From Gammaproteobacteria bacterium (GTDB taxonomy: Bacteria; Pseudomonadota; Gammaproteobacteria; SZUA-229): 20,357 nucleotides of DNA. The notes under the pieces were generated by a model. That model did no database searches, had not been told where the DNA came from, and saw only the letters and a program-made list of their open reading frames with translations. The position numbers were made by a program, and so were the translations under genes. The stretch spans positions 1 through 20,357 of the forward strand of contig JALTRC010000482.1 in NCBI GenBank assembly GCA_026998145.1. The letters run 5' to 3'. Below, piece after piece: positions 1 through 6,967 of the stretch (positions are counted from its first letter, which is position 1; each line of letters begins with the position of its first letter).

Positions 1-535
1 CACCGTTTTGCATCAGACTCTTTTTAAATGACCACTCGCTTTTTTTGGAGCCGACTTTATTTTTGAAAGTGGGAATCAGTGCATGAATATCCTGACTCCA
101 GTTTTCCCATTCTTCACCAAAAATACCATGCAGCTTGTTGTCTTCATAGGCAATGGTAGGTGGATAATACAACCACACCAGAAAACCCATTAATACAAAT
201 GCCCAGACCACTGAGGCTGCCAGAGAAAAACCGAACAGCAATAACAAATTACCCACATAGAGGGGATGACGCACCATGGAATAAGGGCCGGTGGTGGCCA
301 GTTCCTTGTTTTTCATCACATAACCGGATGCCCATAAACGAACGGCGGCGCCCACAGCGGCAATGGCTGTGCCTGCATATAACAGGGCCGGTTGTGGTTC
401 ACCTAGCAGGCTGACCAGCAGCACAAACAATACAGCAAACCACTGACGGGACTGTTCGTGATAACGAATTTTCAGAAAAAGTTTATGTAGGCCCGTGGCA
501 TCGGGGTTTACCTTGTCGGCGCGAGATCGTGACAT
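1..535 (-). CDS. Isoprenylcysteine carboxyl methyltransferase / phospholipid methyltransferase-like membrane protein (C-terminus outside window)
   Basis: The reading frame begins with ATG at 535 and stays open to the window edge, giving 178 residues; the C-terminus is missing. A good ribosome site (AAGGA, 6 bases from the ATG) supports the start. The protein shows three or four hydrophobic segments (about 32-45, 50-70, 96-124) and the family hallmark GPYSMVRHPLYVGN at 83-96, followed by the downstream acidic residue E131 and FGEEWENW at 139-146 before a proline at 154. In this family the RHP motif and the C-terminal Glu region form the S-adenosylmethionine site at the membrane surface. Bacterial members methylate varied and mostly unknown substrates, so the substrate cannot be named. 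It follows mtnP on the same strand with a 61-base gap and could be read from the upstream operon. Confidence 0.8.
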   Translation of the reverse strand, partial: MSRSRADKVNPDATGLHKLFLKIRYHEQSRQWFAVLFVLLVSLLGEPQPALLYAGTAIAAVGAAVRLWASGYVMKNKELATTGPYSMVRHPLYVGNLLLLFGFSLAASVVWAFVLMGFLVWLYYPPTIAYEDNKLHGIFGEEWENWSQDIHALIPTFKNKVGSKKSEWSFKKSLMQNG

Positions 536-596
536 TCTATGTCCTTCATTAAAAAAGCGGCGCTATTTTATAACATCAGCCATGAAATTGCAGGAT

Positions 597-1337
597 TTAA
601 TCAACAATCGCCGCAGCCAGCAACTGGCGAATACGCCCCATGCCCTGCTCGATGGTCGCCAGCATCTCGGCGTGAGAGATTTCCTGCTGCCCGGCCTTGC
701 CTGCCGCCCAGTTAACCACCAGTGCGCAGCAGGCATAGGGAAGTTCCAGCTCACGGGCTAAAGCCGCTTCGGGCATGCCGGTCATACCGACAATATCACA
801 GCCATCCTGCTCAAGGCGCTTTATCTCCGCAACCGTTTCCAGTCGAGGCCCCTGAGTGGCGGCGTAGCAAGCCTTATCCATGGCATTTAAGTCCAGCGTC
901 TGGGCAATATGCAGCAACTTCTGCCGCAGGCTTTGCTCATAGGGCCAGGAAAAATCAATATGCACCACATCATCTAAATCATCCGCAAAAAATGTGTGCT
1001 CCCGGCCATAGGTGTAATCAATAATCTGGTCGGGAATCACAATGCGCTGGGGCCACATTTGAGCGGTAATACCGCCAACGGCTGCCACGCCAATAATGGC
1101 ATCGGCTCCCACATCTTTTAAGGCCTGAATATTGGCCCGGTAATTGACCTTATGGGGCGGAATATGGGGATGACTCCCATGGCGGGCCAGAAATACCACA
1201 TCCTGTTTACCCAGCTGACCAAACTGCAGGGAGGATGATGGCTCGCCCCACCGGGTTTTATAATGGCGGCTTTCTGATAGCTGCAAACCTTCCAGCTGAT
1301 TAAGACCCGTGCCGCCAATAATAGCCGTGAGTGACAT
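597..1337 (-). CDS. mtnP: S-methyl-5'-thioinosine phosphorylase (MTAP/PNP family)
   Basis: The 246-residue protein belongs to the trimeric nucleoside phosphorylase family. It has the phosphate-binding GGTG at 8-11, RHG at 52-54, the GPRLET segment at 163-168 and MTGMPE at 185-190. The base-binding region reads VVNWAAG, with Asn209 where adenine-specific MTA phosphorylases carry an Asp; Asn at this place is typical of 6-oxopurine phosphorylases. With the length, this supports cleavage of methylthioinosine to hypoxanthine and methylthioribose-1-phosphate, as known for the Pseudomonas enzyme. The ATG overlaps the last base of the hpt stop (TAATG), so the two are translationally coupled, and hpt would convert the released hypoxanthine to IMP. 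An MTA phosphorylase with relaxed specificity is the main alternative. Confidence 0.85.
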   Translation of the reverse strand: MSLTAIIGGTGLNQLEGLQLSESRHYKTRWGEPSSSLQFGQLGKQDVVFLARHGSHPHIPPHKVNYRANIQALKDVGADAIIGVAAVGGITAQMWPQRIVIPDQIIDYTYGREHTFFADDLDDVVHIDFSWPYEQSLRQKLLHIAQTLDLNAMDKACYAATQGPRLETVAEIKRLEQDGCDIVGMTGMPEAALARELELPYACCALVVNWAAGKAGQQEISHAEMLATIEQGMGRIRQLLAAAIVD

Positions 1338-1906
1338 TAGCCGTCTCCCTCGGCTACCGCATAAATGCCATTCAGATTACGGTGATAGCTTTTGTAATCC
1401 ATACCAAAACCGAATACATAACGATCTTCCACACTCATGCCGATCACATCACATTCCACATCAGCGGTGCGCCGCTGATGATGCTTTTCAACCAGCACCG
1501 CAGAGACTACCCGCTCAGCCTGCTTTTGCATACAGTATTGCTGAATCGCCGCCAGGGTGTAACCCTCATCTAAAATATCGTCGATAATCAGCAACTCACG
1601 ACCGGCCAGATCATGCTGAGGCTCTACCTTCCAGTGCAGCTCACCGCCTGATATCTGATTACGGTAACGACTGGCATGCAGATAATCAATTTGCAGGGGA
1701 AAGTCTAAACGGGTTAATAAATGACCGGATAAAATTAAACCCCCATTCATAATACTCAGGGCAAGCACTGGTTGATCTTTTTTTATATGAGCGAAAATTT
1801 TATTGAGCTGTTCAGCCATTTTATCTATGGCGCTGCTGACCTCTTCGGCTGTGTAAATTAATTCCGCTCGATCCAGTACCGTCTGTGCTTCAGCTAATGT
1901 ACTCAT
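1337..1906 (-). CDS. hpt: Hypoxanthine-guanine phosphoribosyltransferase
   Basis: This 189-residue type I phosphoribosyltransferase has the PRPP loop LLIIDDILDEGYTLAA at about 106-120, the early MNGGL loop at 53-57 that binds pyrophosphate, and a C-terminal DRYVFGFGMDYK segment at 161-172 that contacts the purine. It transfers phosphoribose from PRPP to hypoxanthine or guanine, giving IMP or GMP. The ATG at 1906 lies one base after the stop codon of the DsrE-like gene. A GTG at 1930 would add eight residues but lies inside the upstream gene and has no ribosome site, so the ATG is preferred. No clear Shine-Dalgarno is seen for either; translation is probably coupled to the upstream gene. It pairs functionally with mtnP, whose start overlaps its stop. 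Confidence 0.9.
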   Translation of the reverse strand: MSTLAEAQTVLDRAELIYTAEEVSSAIDKMAEQLNKIFAHIKKDQPVLALSIMNGGLILSGHLLTRLDFPLQIDYLHASRYRNQISGGELHWKVEPQHDLAGRELLIIDDILDEGYTLAAIQQYCMQKQAERVVSAVLVEKHHQRRTADVECDVIGMSVEDRYVFGFGMDYKSYHRNLNGIYAVAEGDG

Positions 1907-1907
1907 A

Positions 1908-2276
1908 TTAATAAGCCAGTGTTGCAACACTGTCGTCCATGGTTTCGCTAATCATATAAGCGCCGCCCACGGTTTCGCCAATCTCTGCAATCAAATCATC
2001 ACCCCATAAATCCAGTGACGGGGTACAGACTTTATATTTAACTCCGGCTTCAAAACCTTCTTTTATCAGCTCATAAATATTCTGGTAACTGGAATGTTCC
2101 AGGGTGATTTTTTCTGCCACACCTTTAATGGATAAGCGGCCGGTATGACCGGTAAATAAAACTTCTACATCATAATCCATTGCCGCTGCAATATTGGCCT
2201 GACTTAAGGGTGGCAATATAGCCTCGGCGCGGCTAATGTCGATACTGCTTAAAACAATTAATAGTTTATCTGCCAT
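1908..2276 (-). CDS. DsrE/DsrF-like family protein
   Basis: The predicted protein is 122 residues with a Rossmann-like alternation of beta strands and helices typical of the DsrE/F superfamily: MADKLLIVLSS at the N-terminus, then a segment ending in VCTPSLDLWG with the only cysteine, Cys84. In sulfur-oxidising bacteria a conserved Cys in DsrE carries persulfide, but many DsrE-like proteins are of unknown role. There is no DsrF/DsrH partner or dsr cluster here, so a sulfur-relay role is only a possibility. The ATG at 2276 has GGGTGA upstream and overlaps the mscS gene by 11 bases; an in-frame GTG nine bases earlier is an alternative start. It sits between mscS and hpt in the nagZ operon. Confidence 0.72.
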   Translation of the reverse strand: MADKLLIVLSSIDISRAEAILPPLSQANIAAAMDYDVEVLFTGHTGRLSIKGVAEKITLEHSSYQNIYELIKEGFEAGVKYKVCTPSLDLWGDDLIAEIGETVGGAYMISETMDDSVATLAY

Positions 2277-3396
2277 GTGTTTCACCCATTAAAATATTTT
2301 CCGGCAGGCTTTGAATATGTATCGTTGATGTGGGGAATGCCATTTCAGCTCCGTGTGATTCAATAATATTAACAATCTTTAACAACACATCCTGTTTTAC
2401 TTCATGGTAGAAAACCCAGTCGGTTGTTTTGGTAAAAGTGTATACAAAAAAATCAACAGAAGACGGCGCAAAGCTATTGAAGTTTACAATCATGGTTTGG
2501 CTGGTATCGATTTCCGGATGGGCCTTTAACATGGCCTTAACATCCGCCACAATATCCGCCATTTTATTAATATCGTCATATCTTATGCCCATGGTTTCAT
2601 AGATGCGTCTATGACTCATGCGGGAAGGGTTTTCTACTGCAATAGTGGTAAAGGCAGAATTGGGAATATACAGAGGGCGTTTATCAAAGGTACGGATACG
2701 GGTCAATCGCCAGCCGATATGTTCCACCGTGCCTTCAATTTCCCGATCACTGGAACGAATCCAGTCCCCCACAACAAAAGGTCTGTCCAGATACACAAAC
2801 AGGCCACCAAAAAAGTTAGCCAGCATATCTTTAGCCGCAAAACCCACCGCAATACCACCCACACCACCAAAGGCCAGTACACCGGAAATACTGTAGCCAA
2901 GGGTCTGCAAAATAACCAGCACACAGGTAATAATAACCGACACCCGAAACAACTTGCCGATGGCTTCAACCGTGTGTTTATCAAAATCTTTTTCACCGGT
3001 TTCATTCTGCTTTTGCATCATGATTTTTTCGGTGCCACGAATCAGCCGCAGCAAAAACATCATAATGATAACGATCACGCCCACATCACGAACCGGGTCA
3101 ATGGCAGAAAAAATGGCCGCGCCACTTTCCTGCTTAACAATTTCCGCCGCAAAGCTTAAACCAACCAGCCACACTAGCCAGCTAACAGGATGCTGCGCCG
3201 ATGAAATAATTAAATCATCCCAGGGATTTTTTGTGTTCTGTAATTTTTTCTGCAAACGCAGCAACGCCCGCTTCTGGAAAAAATTCACCACCATGGAAAT
3301 AAAAATAATAATAAAGACCTGGGCAATCCAGCCATAGGTTTCATTAAACAGAGATATGTGCTGTAAATATTCTTGTATCGACTGCATACTAAACAT
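2266..3396 (-). CDS. Small-conductance mechanosensitive channel, MscS family
   Basis: The 376-residue inner membrane protein has hydrophobic segments near 22-40, 70-88, 104-120 and 150-167, then the pore-lining helix at about 172-201, rich in Gly and Ala (GGVGGIAVGFAAKD), followed by LDRPFVVGDWI and the cytoplasmic beta domain with YIPNSAF and ENPSRM. These are the standard MscS core signatures, and the extra N-terminal helices place it with the mid-size YbdG/YnaI-like members rather than the short MscS. Such channels open under membrane tension and release solutes on hypo-osmotic shock. I chose ATG 3396 because GGAG lies four bases upstream; ATG 3387, just after the nagZ stop, is equally possible and shortens the protein by three residues. 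It overlaps the end of nagZ. Confidence 0.9.
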   Translation of the reverse strand: MFSMQSIQEYLQHISLFNETYGWIAQVFIIIFISMVVNFFQKRALLRLQKKLQNTKNPWDDLIISSAQHPVSWLVWLVGLSFAAEIVKQESGAAIFSAIDPVRDVGVIVIIMMFLLRLIRGTEKIMMQKQNETGEKDFDKHTVEAIGKLFRVSVIITCVLVILQTLGYSISGVLAFGGVGGIAVGFAAKDMLANFFGGLFVYLDRPFVVGDWIRSSDREIEGTVEHIGWRLTRIRTFDKRPLYIPNSAFTTIAVENPSRMSHRRIYETMGIRYDDINKMADIVADVKAMLKAHPEIDTSQTMIVNFNSFAPSSVDFFVYTFTKTTDWVFYHEVKQDVLLKIVNIIESHGAEMAFPTSTIHIQSLPENILMGETHGR

Positions 3397-4441
3397 CCAT
3401 CTCCAGCCAGGGACTTTCATCAAGTTTTAACTGTTCAATTGATTTTACAACCTGCTGCCATTCATCAGTCGCCTGCAAATCGGCCATGGGCATGCCCCCT
3501 CGACCATGCATACGCACCAGGCGTAATTGTGACGCCGGGTTAGAATAGCCCTGCAAACTTTCCAGCACTTCGGCTGCCGCTTCTGTGTGATTACATACCA
3601 GCACCATATCGCAGCCCGCATTCAGGGCTGTTTGCGCCCGCTGGGCAAAAGATCCCACTACACCGGCCGCCTCCATAGACAGATCATCACTAAAAATAAC
3701 CCCCTGAAAACCCAGCTGATGACGCAATATTTTCTGTAACCATATTTCAGAATAACCCGCCGGTTTATCATCCACCTGAGGATACACCACATGGGCCGGC
3801 ATAATGGCGGCCAGACCAAACTGAATCATACGCTCAAAGGGGCGAATATCTTCCAGCATTAAATCATTCAGGGGGCGATTATCCACCGGATGGGCCACGT
3901 GAGAGTCTTCCTTGATGGAACCATGTCCCGGAAAATGTTTGCCGGTTGCCGCCATGCCCCCATGATGCATCCCCAGCATAAAATCATTGGCCAGCTCGGC
4001 AATTTTATCCGGATGATGATGAAAAGCCCGATCACCAATGACACCACTGACACCACGCCCCATATCCAGCACCGGCGCAAAACTCATATCCACACCCACG
4101 GCCCGGCATTCTGCTGCCATTAGCCAGCCACAACGCTCGGCCATTTTTTTACCTGCCTGTCGATTAAGGTCATAGAGTTTTCCGTATTGAGCCGCAGCAG
4201 GTATATGGGTAAAGCCCTCGCGAAAGCGTTGCACACGGCCACCCTCATGATCCACGGCAATAAGTAAATGGGGAGAACGTAAGGAATGGATTTGCGAAAT
4301 CAGATCGGTGATCTGCGCAATCGACTCAAAATTACGGGTAAACAGAATGACCCCACCGGTTTGCGGATGCAGTAGCATTTCCTTTTCCTGGGCTGTGATG
4401 GAGGTGCCCAGCAGATCAATCATCACCGGTCCAAGGGACAT
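3389..4441 (-). CDS. nagZ: Beta-N-acetylhexosaminidase NagZ (GH3)
   Basis: The 350-residue cytoplasmic glycoside hydrolase family 3 enzyme removes GlcNAc from anhydromuropeptides during peptidoglycan recycling, acting on 1,6-anhydro-MurNAc products brought in from the periplasm. It has AVDHEGGRVQR at 62-72, KHFPGHG at 168-174, the mobile-loop Asp179-Ser-His181 dyad that serves as acid/base in NagZ, and SDDLSMEA at 251-258, where Asp252 is the expected nucleophile. Length matches the single-domain bacterial NagZ. The ATG at 4441 has AAAGG six bases upstream. It is the first gene of the five-gene overlapping operon driven by the promoter at 4473-4501. In organisms with inducible AmpC, NagZ products signal beta-lactamase induction; no ampR or ampC is seen in this window. 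Confidence 0.95.
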   Translation of the reverse strand: MSLGPVMIDLLGTSITAQEKEMLLHPQTGGVILFTRNFESIAQITDLISQIHSLRSPHLLIAVDHEGGRVQRFREGFTHIPAAAQYGKLYDLNRQAGKKMAERCGWLMAAECRAVGVDMSFAPVLDMGRGVSGVIGDRAFHHHPDKIAELANDFMLGMHHGGMAATGKHFPGHGSIKEDSHVAHPVDNRPLNDLMLEDIRPFERMIQFGLAAIMPAHVVYPQVDDKPAGYSEIWLQKILRHQLGFQGVIFSDDLSMEAAGVVGSFAQRAQTALNAGCDMVLVCNHTEAAAEVLESLQGYSNPASQLRLVRMHGRGGMPMADLQATDEWQQVVKSIEQLKLDESPWLEMDV

Positions 4442-4472
4442 ATTTTGCCTTTGTTATCTTTATATCAGGCGC

Positions 4473-4501
4473 ATTCTAGCTGGAAGTTTGGTATTGGGCA
4501 A
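4473..4501 (-). promoter_or_regulatory. Predicted sigma70 promoter of the nagZ operon
   Basis: Read on the minus strand, TTGCCC (4501-4496) and TAGAAT (4478-4473) are separated by exactly 17 bases. Transcription would start near 4466, giving a leader of about 25 bases before the nagZ ATG with its AAAGG ribosome site. This is a pattern match only. Confidence 0.65.
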
Positions 4502-4572
4502 AAAAGAAAAGAGGAAAATATACACAGTGGCGTTTTATGCCGTCTTTAAAAAACTGAGCCCATAAATCATTT

Positions 4573-4596
4573 AAAACGCCGGCTTTTACTGGCGTT
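4573..4596 (-). terminator. Possible weak terminator hairpin after yqiA
   Basis: A six-base inverted repeat AACGCC/GGCGTT (4575-4580 with 4591-4596) with a 10-base loop lies 26 bases beyond the yqiA stop. On the minus strand it is followed by TTTTAAAT, so the U-tract is short. A further copy GGCGTTTTA at 4530-4538 can pair with TAAAACGCC at 4572-4580, giving an alternative fold. Strength is doubtful. Confidence 0.35.
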
Positions 4597-4621
4597 GATT
4601 AACGGCTTTGTTTTTTGTTAA

Positions 4622-5230
4622 TCAGGAATAATTCTTTAAGCAGTTAATTCCGCAAAAAGCCAGCACCGTATCCAGGTGACGATCAAAACCCATAAATTCA
4701 TGGCCACCGCCTTCTTCCACTATGGATGGCACACCGGCGTATTTATCCATCGCCAGCTTATAATCCAGCACTTCATCGCCGGTTTGCAGCATGAGTAAAT
4801 AACGATCCGGATGGCTTAAGTGATCAACCTCAAGCTCGCGCAAAACATCAACCTGCGCTTTTTCCAGTTCATACTCCTCACCCGTATAAAGGTTCTGATT
4901 TTTTCCCAGATAATTCAGCAGCAGTTCATAGGGCCGGACAGCAGGATTAATCAGCACCGCCCGACATTCATATTTTTCAGCCAGCCAGGTCGCGTAATAG
5001 CCCCCAAGAGAACTGCCAATTAAACAGATCTGAGTGGAAGTCAGGCGGTTTGTCTGGCGAATTTTTTCATTGATAAACTGATCGAGGAAAGTGATGGCTT
5101 TAGATGGGATAGAAGGAATTGCGGGAATTTCAAGACGCTCGGCTATGCCAATGGATTTTGCATGTTTCGCCAGCAATCTTGCCTTAAAAGATTGCGGTGA
5201 GCTGTTAAAACCATGCAGATAGATCAGCAT
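4622..5230 (-). CDS. yqiA: YqiA-type alpha/beta hydrolase (esterase)
   Basis: The 202-residue protein matches the YqiA/YcfP family of small single-domain esterases. It opens with the oxyanion-loop motif YLHGFNSSP at 4-12, has the nucleophile elbow GSSLGG at 72-77 (Ser74), Asp152 in QTGDEVLDY, and His177 in EGGGHEF, which complete the triad. It also carries INPAVRPYELL at 95-105, a family signature. The natural substrate is not known; E. coli YqiA hydrolyses short acyl esters. Start choice is unusual: ATG 5230 is the only ATG in frame with the conserved N-terminus, but the good ribosome site AGAGGA at 5253-5248 is placed for an out-of-frame ATG at 5241. The gene has its own promoter and is separated by 66 bases from ispF. 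Confidence 0.88.
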   Translation of the reverse strand: MLIYLHGFNSSPQSFKARLLAKHAKSIGIAERLEIPAIPSIPSKAITFLDQFINEKIRQTNRLTSTQICLIGSSLGGYYATWLAEKYECRAVLINPAVRPYELLLNYLGKNQNLYTGEEYELEKAQVDVLRELEVDHLSHPDRYLLMLQTGDEVLDYKLAMDKYAGVPSIVEEGGGHEFMGFDRHLDTVLAFCGINCLKNYS

Positions 5231-5241
5231 ATACTTGTCAT
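5224..5241 (-). other. Five-codon leader ORF overlapping the yqiA start
   Basis: On the minus strand, AGAGGA at 5253-5248 is followed after six bases by ATG (5241-5239). That ATG opens a five-codon frame (Met-Thr-Ser-Ile-Cys, then TGA at 5226-5224), and its stop lies one base past the yqiA ATG at 5230-5228, within the second and third yqiA codons. The arrangement fits either termination-reinitiation coupling or a small indel that shifted the original start of yqiA out of frame. Confidence 0.5.
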
Positions 5242-5263
5242 TTAAAGTCCTCTTTAACTATCG

Positions 5264-5292
5264 AGTATAAGCTATTATTTTAATTTTGTTTA
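5264..5292 (-). promoter_or_regulatory. Predicted promoter of yqiA
   Basis: On the minus strand TAAACA (5292-5287) and TATACT (5269-5264) are separated by 17 bases. Transcription would start near 5257, just upstream of the AGAGGA ribosome site at 5253-5248. The -35 box matches consensus poorly; the -10 box is good. Confidence 0.45.
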
Positions 5293-5296
5293 CACC

Positions 5297-5779
5297 TCAG
5301 GATTTTTGAATCAGGGCCACACAATGTACGGCGATACCTTCCTCCCGGCCGATATATCCCAGTTTTTCTGTTGTGGTGGCTTTTACATTAATCCGGCTCA
5401 TATCCGTCTGGGTGTCTTCCGCCAGATTTTTACGAATATTGTCAATATGGGGCGCCATTTTAGGCTCTTCTGCCACAATCGTAATATCCAGATTCCCCAG
5501 CGTAAAACCTTTCCAACGCAGCATGGTAATCACCTGCACCAGTAAAATACGGCTGCTGATACCCCGATACTGGGGGTCTGTGTCGGGGAAATGCTGGCCA
5601 ATATCCCCCAGGGCTGCTGCGCCCAGCAGAGCATCACATACCGCATGAATCAGCACATCCCCATCTGAATGGGCTTTAAAGGCTTTTACATAGGGGATTT
5701 TGACTCCCCCCATGATAATGAATTTACCTCGCATAAATTCATGTACATCAAAGCCGTGGCCTATTCGCATTTCACTCAT
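5297..5779 (-). CDS. ispF: 2-C-methyl-D-erythritol 2,4-cyclodiphosphate synthase
   Basis: The 160-residue protein is IspF of the MEP isoprenoid pathway; it converts CDP-methylerythritol 2-phosphate to the cyclodiphosphate with release of CMP and works as a homotrimer. The N-terminus RIGHGFDVH supplies metal ligands Asp11 and His13, and His45 follows in AHSDGDVLIHAVCDALLGA. The segment GDIGQHFPDTD and the C-terminal NVKATTTEKLGYIGREEGIAVH at about 131-152 are family signatures. The start is set at ATG 5779, seven bases after AGAGG; an internal ATG three codons later corresponds to the usual first Met of E. coli IspF but lacks a ribosome site. It is the last gene of the pyrG-ispF run, 112 bases downstream of ispD, and supplies the step following the ispD/ispE reactions. 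Confidence 0.97.
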   Translation of the reverse strand: MSEMRIGHGFDVHEFMRGKFIIMGGVKIPYVKAFKAHSDGDVLIHAVCDALLGAAALGDIGQHFPDTDPQYRGISSRILLVQVITMLRWKGFTLGNLDITIVAEEPKMAPHIDNIRKNLAEDTQTDMSRINVKATTTEKLGYIGREEGIAVHCVALIQKS

Positions 5780-5891
5780 TCAGAAACCTCTGCCTAATTT
5801 TGCTCAAAAAATTACTCAAGTGTCACTGTTTCAAGCTGACGCTGGGAACACCATAGCAGGCTCGGGCAGATTCGCAATGGAAAACGCTGGC

Positions 5892-6626
5892 TTAACTTTC
5901 CTTCATCTGCTCCTGCATATACAGCCCTGCCAGGGTTAAATCGAAAGGCCGGGTAATTTTAATATTGTCATCATGGCCTTCCACCAGCTGGGGATGGTAA
6001 CCGGCCAGCTCCATGGCTGAGGCATCATCGGTTACCGGCTGACCGTTTTGACGGGCATTTTTCAAAGCCCTGATTAATAAATCCAGCTTGAACATTTGCG
6101 GTGTTAAGGCATGGTATAAACCATTGCGATCAACGGTTTGATCCACACCTGTGCCTTTAAGCTGCTGCCGTTTCATGGTGTCACGCACCGGCGATGCCAG
6201 CAGCCCTCCGTTATCATGCTGGCTGGCGGCATTGATTAACTTATTAATATCCGATTCCCGCACACAGGGTCTTGCTGCATCATGTACCAGCACCCAGTTT
6301 TCTGTTGCCGCACCTTTCAGATGCTGCTGTAGATACAGTAAGGCATTAAGCACCGAATCATAGCGTTCTTTGCCCCCCTCAACTCGGTGCACCGGTTTAC
6401 TGAAATTCTGCGGAATATCCTGCCAGTATTCATCGGTTTTACCCAGTGCAATCACCGCACCCGCAATGGCATCCACATCCAGCATGCGCTGCAAACTGTG
6501 TTCGATAACGGTTTTTTGATGCAGGCTGAGATACTGCTTGGGCTGCTGGCTATTCATTCGCCTGCCGACACCGGCGGCGGGAATAATGGCCCAGAACTGT
6601 TTGCTTACTTGCGGGGATTGGGTCAT
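5892..6626 (-). CDS. ispD: 2-C-methyl-D-erythritol 4-phosphate cytidylyltransferase
   Basis: The 244-residue protein is IspD, which joins CTP and methylerythritol 4-phosphate to form CDP-methylerythritol. Visible features are the nucleotide loop PAAGVGRRM at 16-24 with Lys30 just after it, HDAARPCV at 115-122, Arg167 in the DRNGLY segment, VTDDAS at 198-203 and KITRPFDL at 223-230, which carries the second catalytic-region lysine. The ATG at 6626 lies seven bases past the ftsB stop and has AAGG five bases upstream. An ATG at 6686 would read back into ftsB and is rejected. Its CTP comes from PyrG, encoded four genes upstream in the same run, and its product goes through IspE (not in this window) to IspF next door. 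Confidence 0.96.
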   Translation of the reverse strand: MTQSPQVSKQFWAIIPAAGVGRRMNSQQPKQYLSLHQKTVIEHSLQRMLDVDAIAGAVIALGKTDEYWQDIPQNFSKPVHRVEGGKERYDSVLNALLYLQQHLKGAATENWVLVHDAARPCVRESDINKLINAASQHDNGGLLASPVRDTMKRQQLKGTGVDQTVDRNGLYHALTPQMFKLDLLIRALKNARQNGQPVTDDASAMELAGYHPQLVEGHDDNIKITRPFDLTLAGLYMQEQMKES

Positions 6627-6633
6627 ACGGGCC

Positions 6634-6918
6634 TTATGGCTTTTTAGCCGGCGGAATAATCTGGTAAAATTTTTCGTCCTTGCCAATCATGCCCAGCTCA
6701 CTGCGGGCACGTTCCTCAATGGCATCCAGGCCTTTTTTCAGATCGGAGACTTCCGCATCCAGCCCCCGATTGCGTTCCTGTAATTTATCCCGTTGCTGTT
6801 GCTGCTGGGCCAGTTCTTCTTCCAGCTGCAAGACTTCCGGAATACCACCGTCACCCAGCCATAGCTTGTACTGTAACAGTAAAAGCAGCGTGATGAGTAT
6901 GGCGATAATCCATTTCAT
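6634..6918 (-). CDS. ftsB: Cell division protein FtsB
   Basis: The 94-residue bitopic protein has a single N-terminal membrane helix (about 3-17), then QYKLWLGDGGI, a coiled coil rich in Gln and Glu (about 31-64), and the conserved EERARSELGMI at 69-79 followed by DEKFYQIIP. This matches FtsB, which forms the FtsQ-FtsB-FtsL complex of the divisome and helps to activate septal peptidoglycan synthesis by FtsWI. It is slightly shorter than the 103-residue E. coli protein because the C-terminal tail is reduced. The ATG at 6918 was chosen because the membrane helix starts there and AGGA lies nine bases upstream; an upstream ATG at 6954 adds only a non-conserved tail. The eno-ftsB-ispD order is common in gammaproteobacteria. 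Confidence 0.95.
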   Translation of the reverse strand: MKWIIAILITLLLLLQYKLWLGDGGIPEVLQLEEELAQQQQQRDKLQERNRGLDAEVSDLKKGLDAIEERARSELGMIGKDEKFYQIIPPAKKP

Positions 6919-6967
6919 TGGGATGTATCCTGGAGGAAACTTAAGGCAAAACACTTCATACGAGGCA

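Noticed and set aside
1907..1930. GTG start of hpt eight codons upstream
   Set aside because: It would lie within the DsrE-like gene, has no ribosome site, and the added residues are not part of the conserved N-terminus.
1908..2276. Part of a dissimilatory sulfur-oxidation (dsr) locus
   Set aside because: No DsrF, DsrH, DsrC, TusA or DsrAB genes are nearby; only a single DsrE-like protein is present.
2611..3159. 182-codon plus-strand frame opposite mscS
   Set aside because: It lies antisense to a well-conserved MscS core and shows no domain; a shadow of the real gene.
4622..5230. yqiA as a pseudogene because of the out-of-frame start
   Set aside because: The catalytic triad and full-length family signatures are intact from ATG 5230, so the gene is probably still expressed, perhaps less efficiently.
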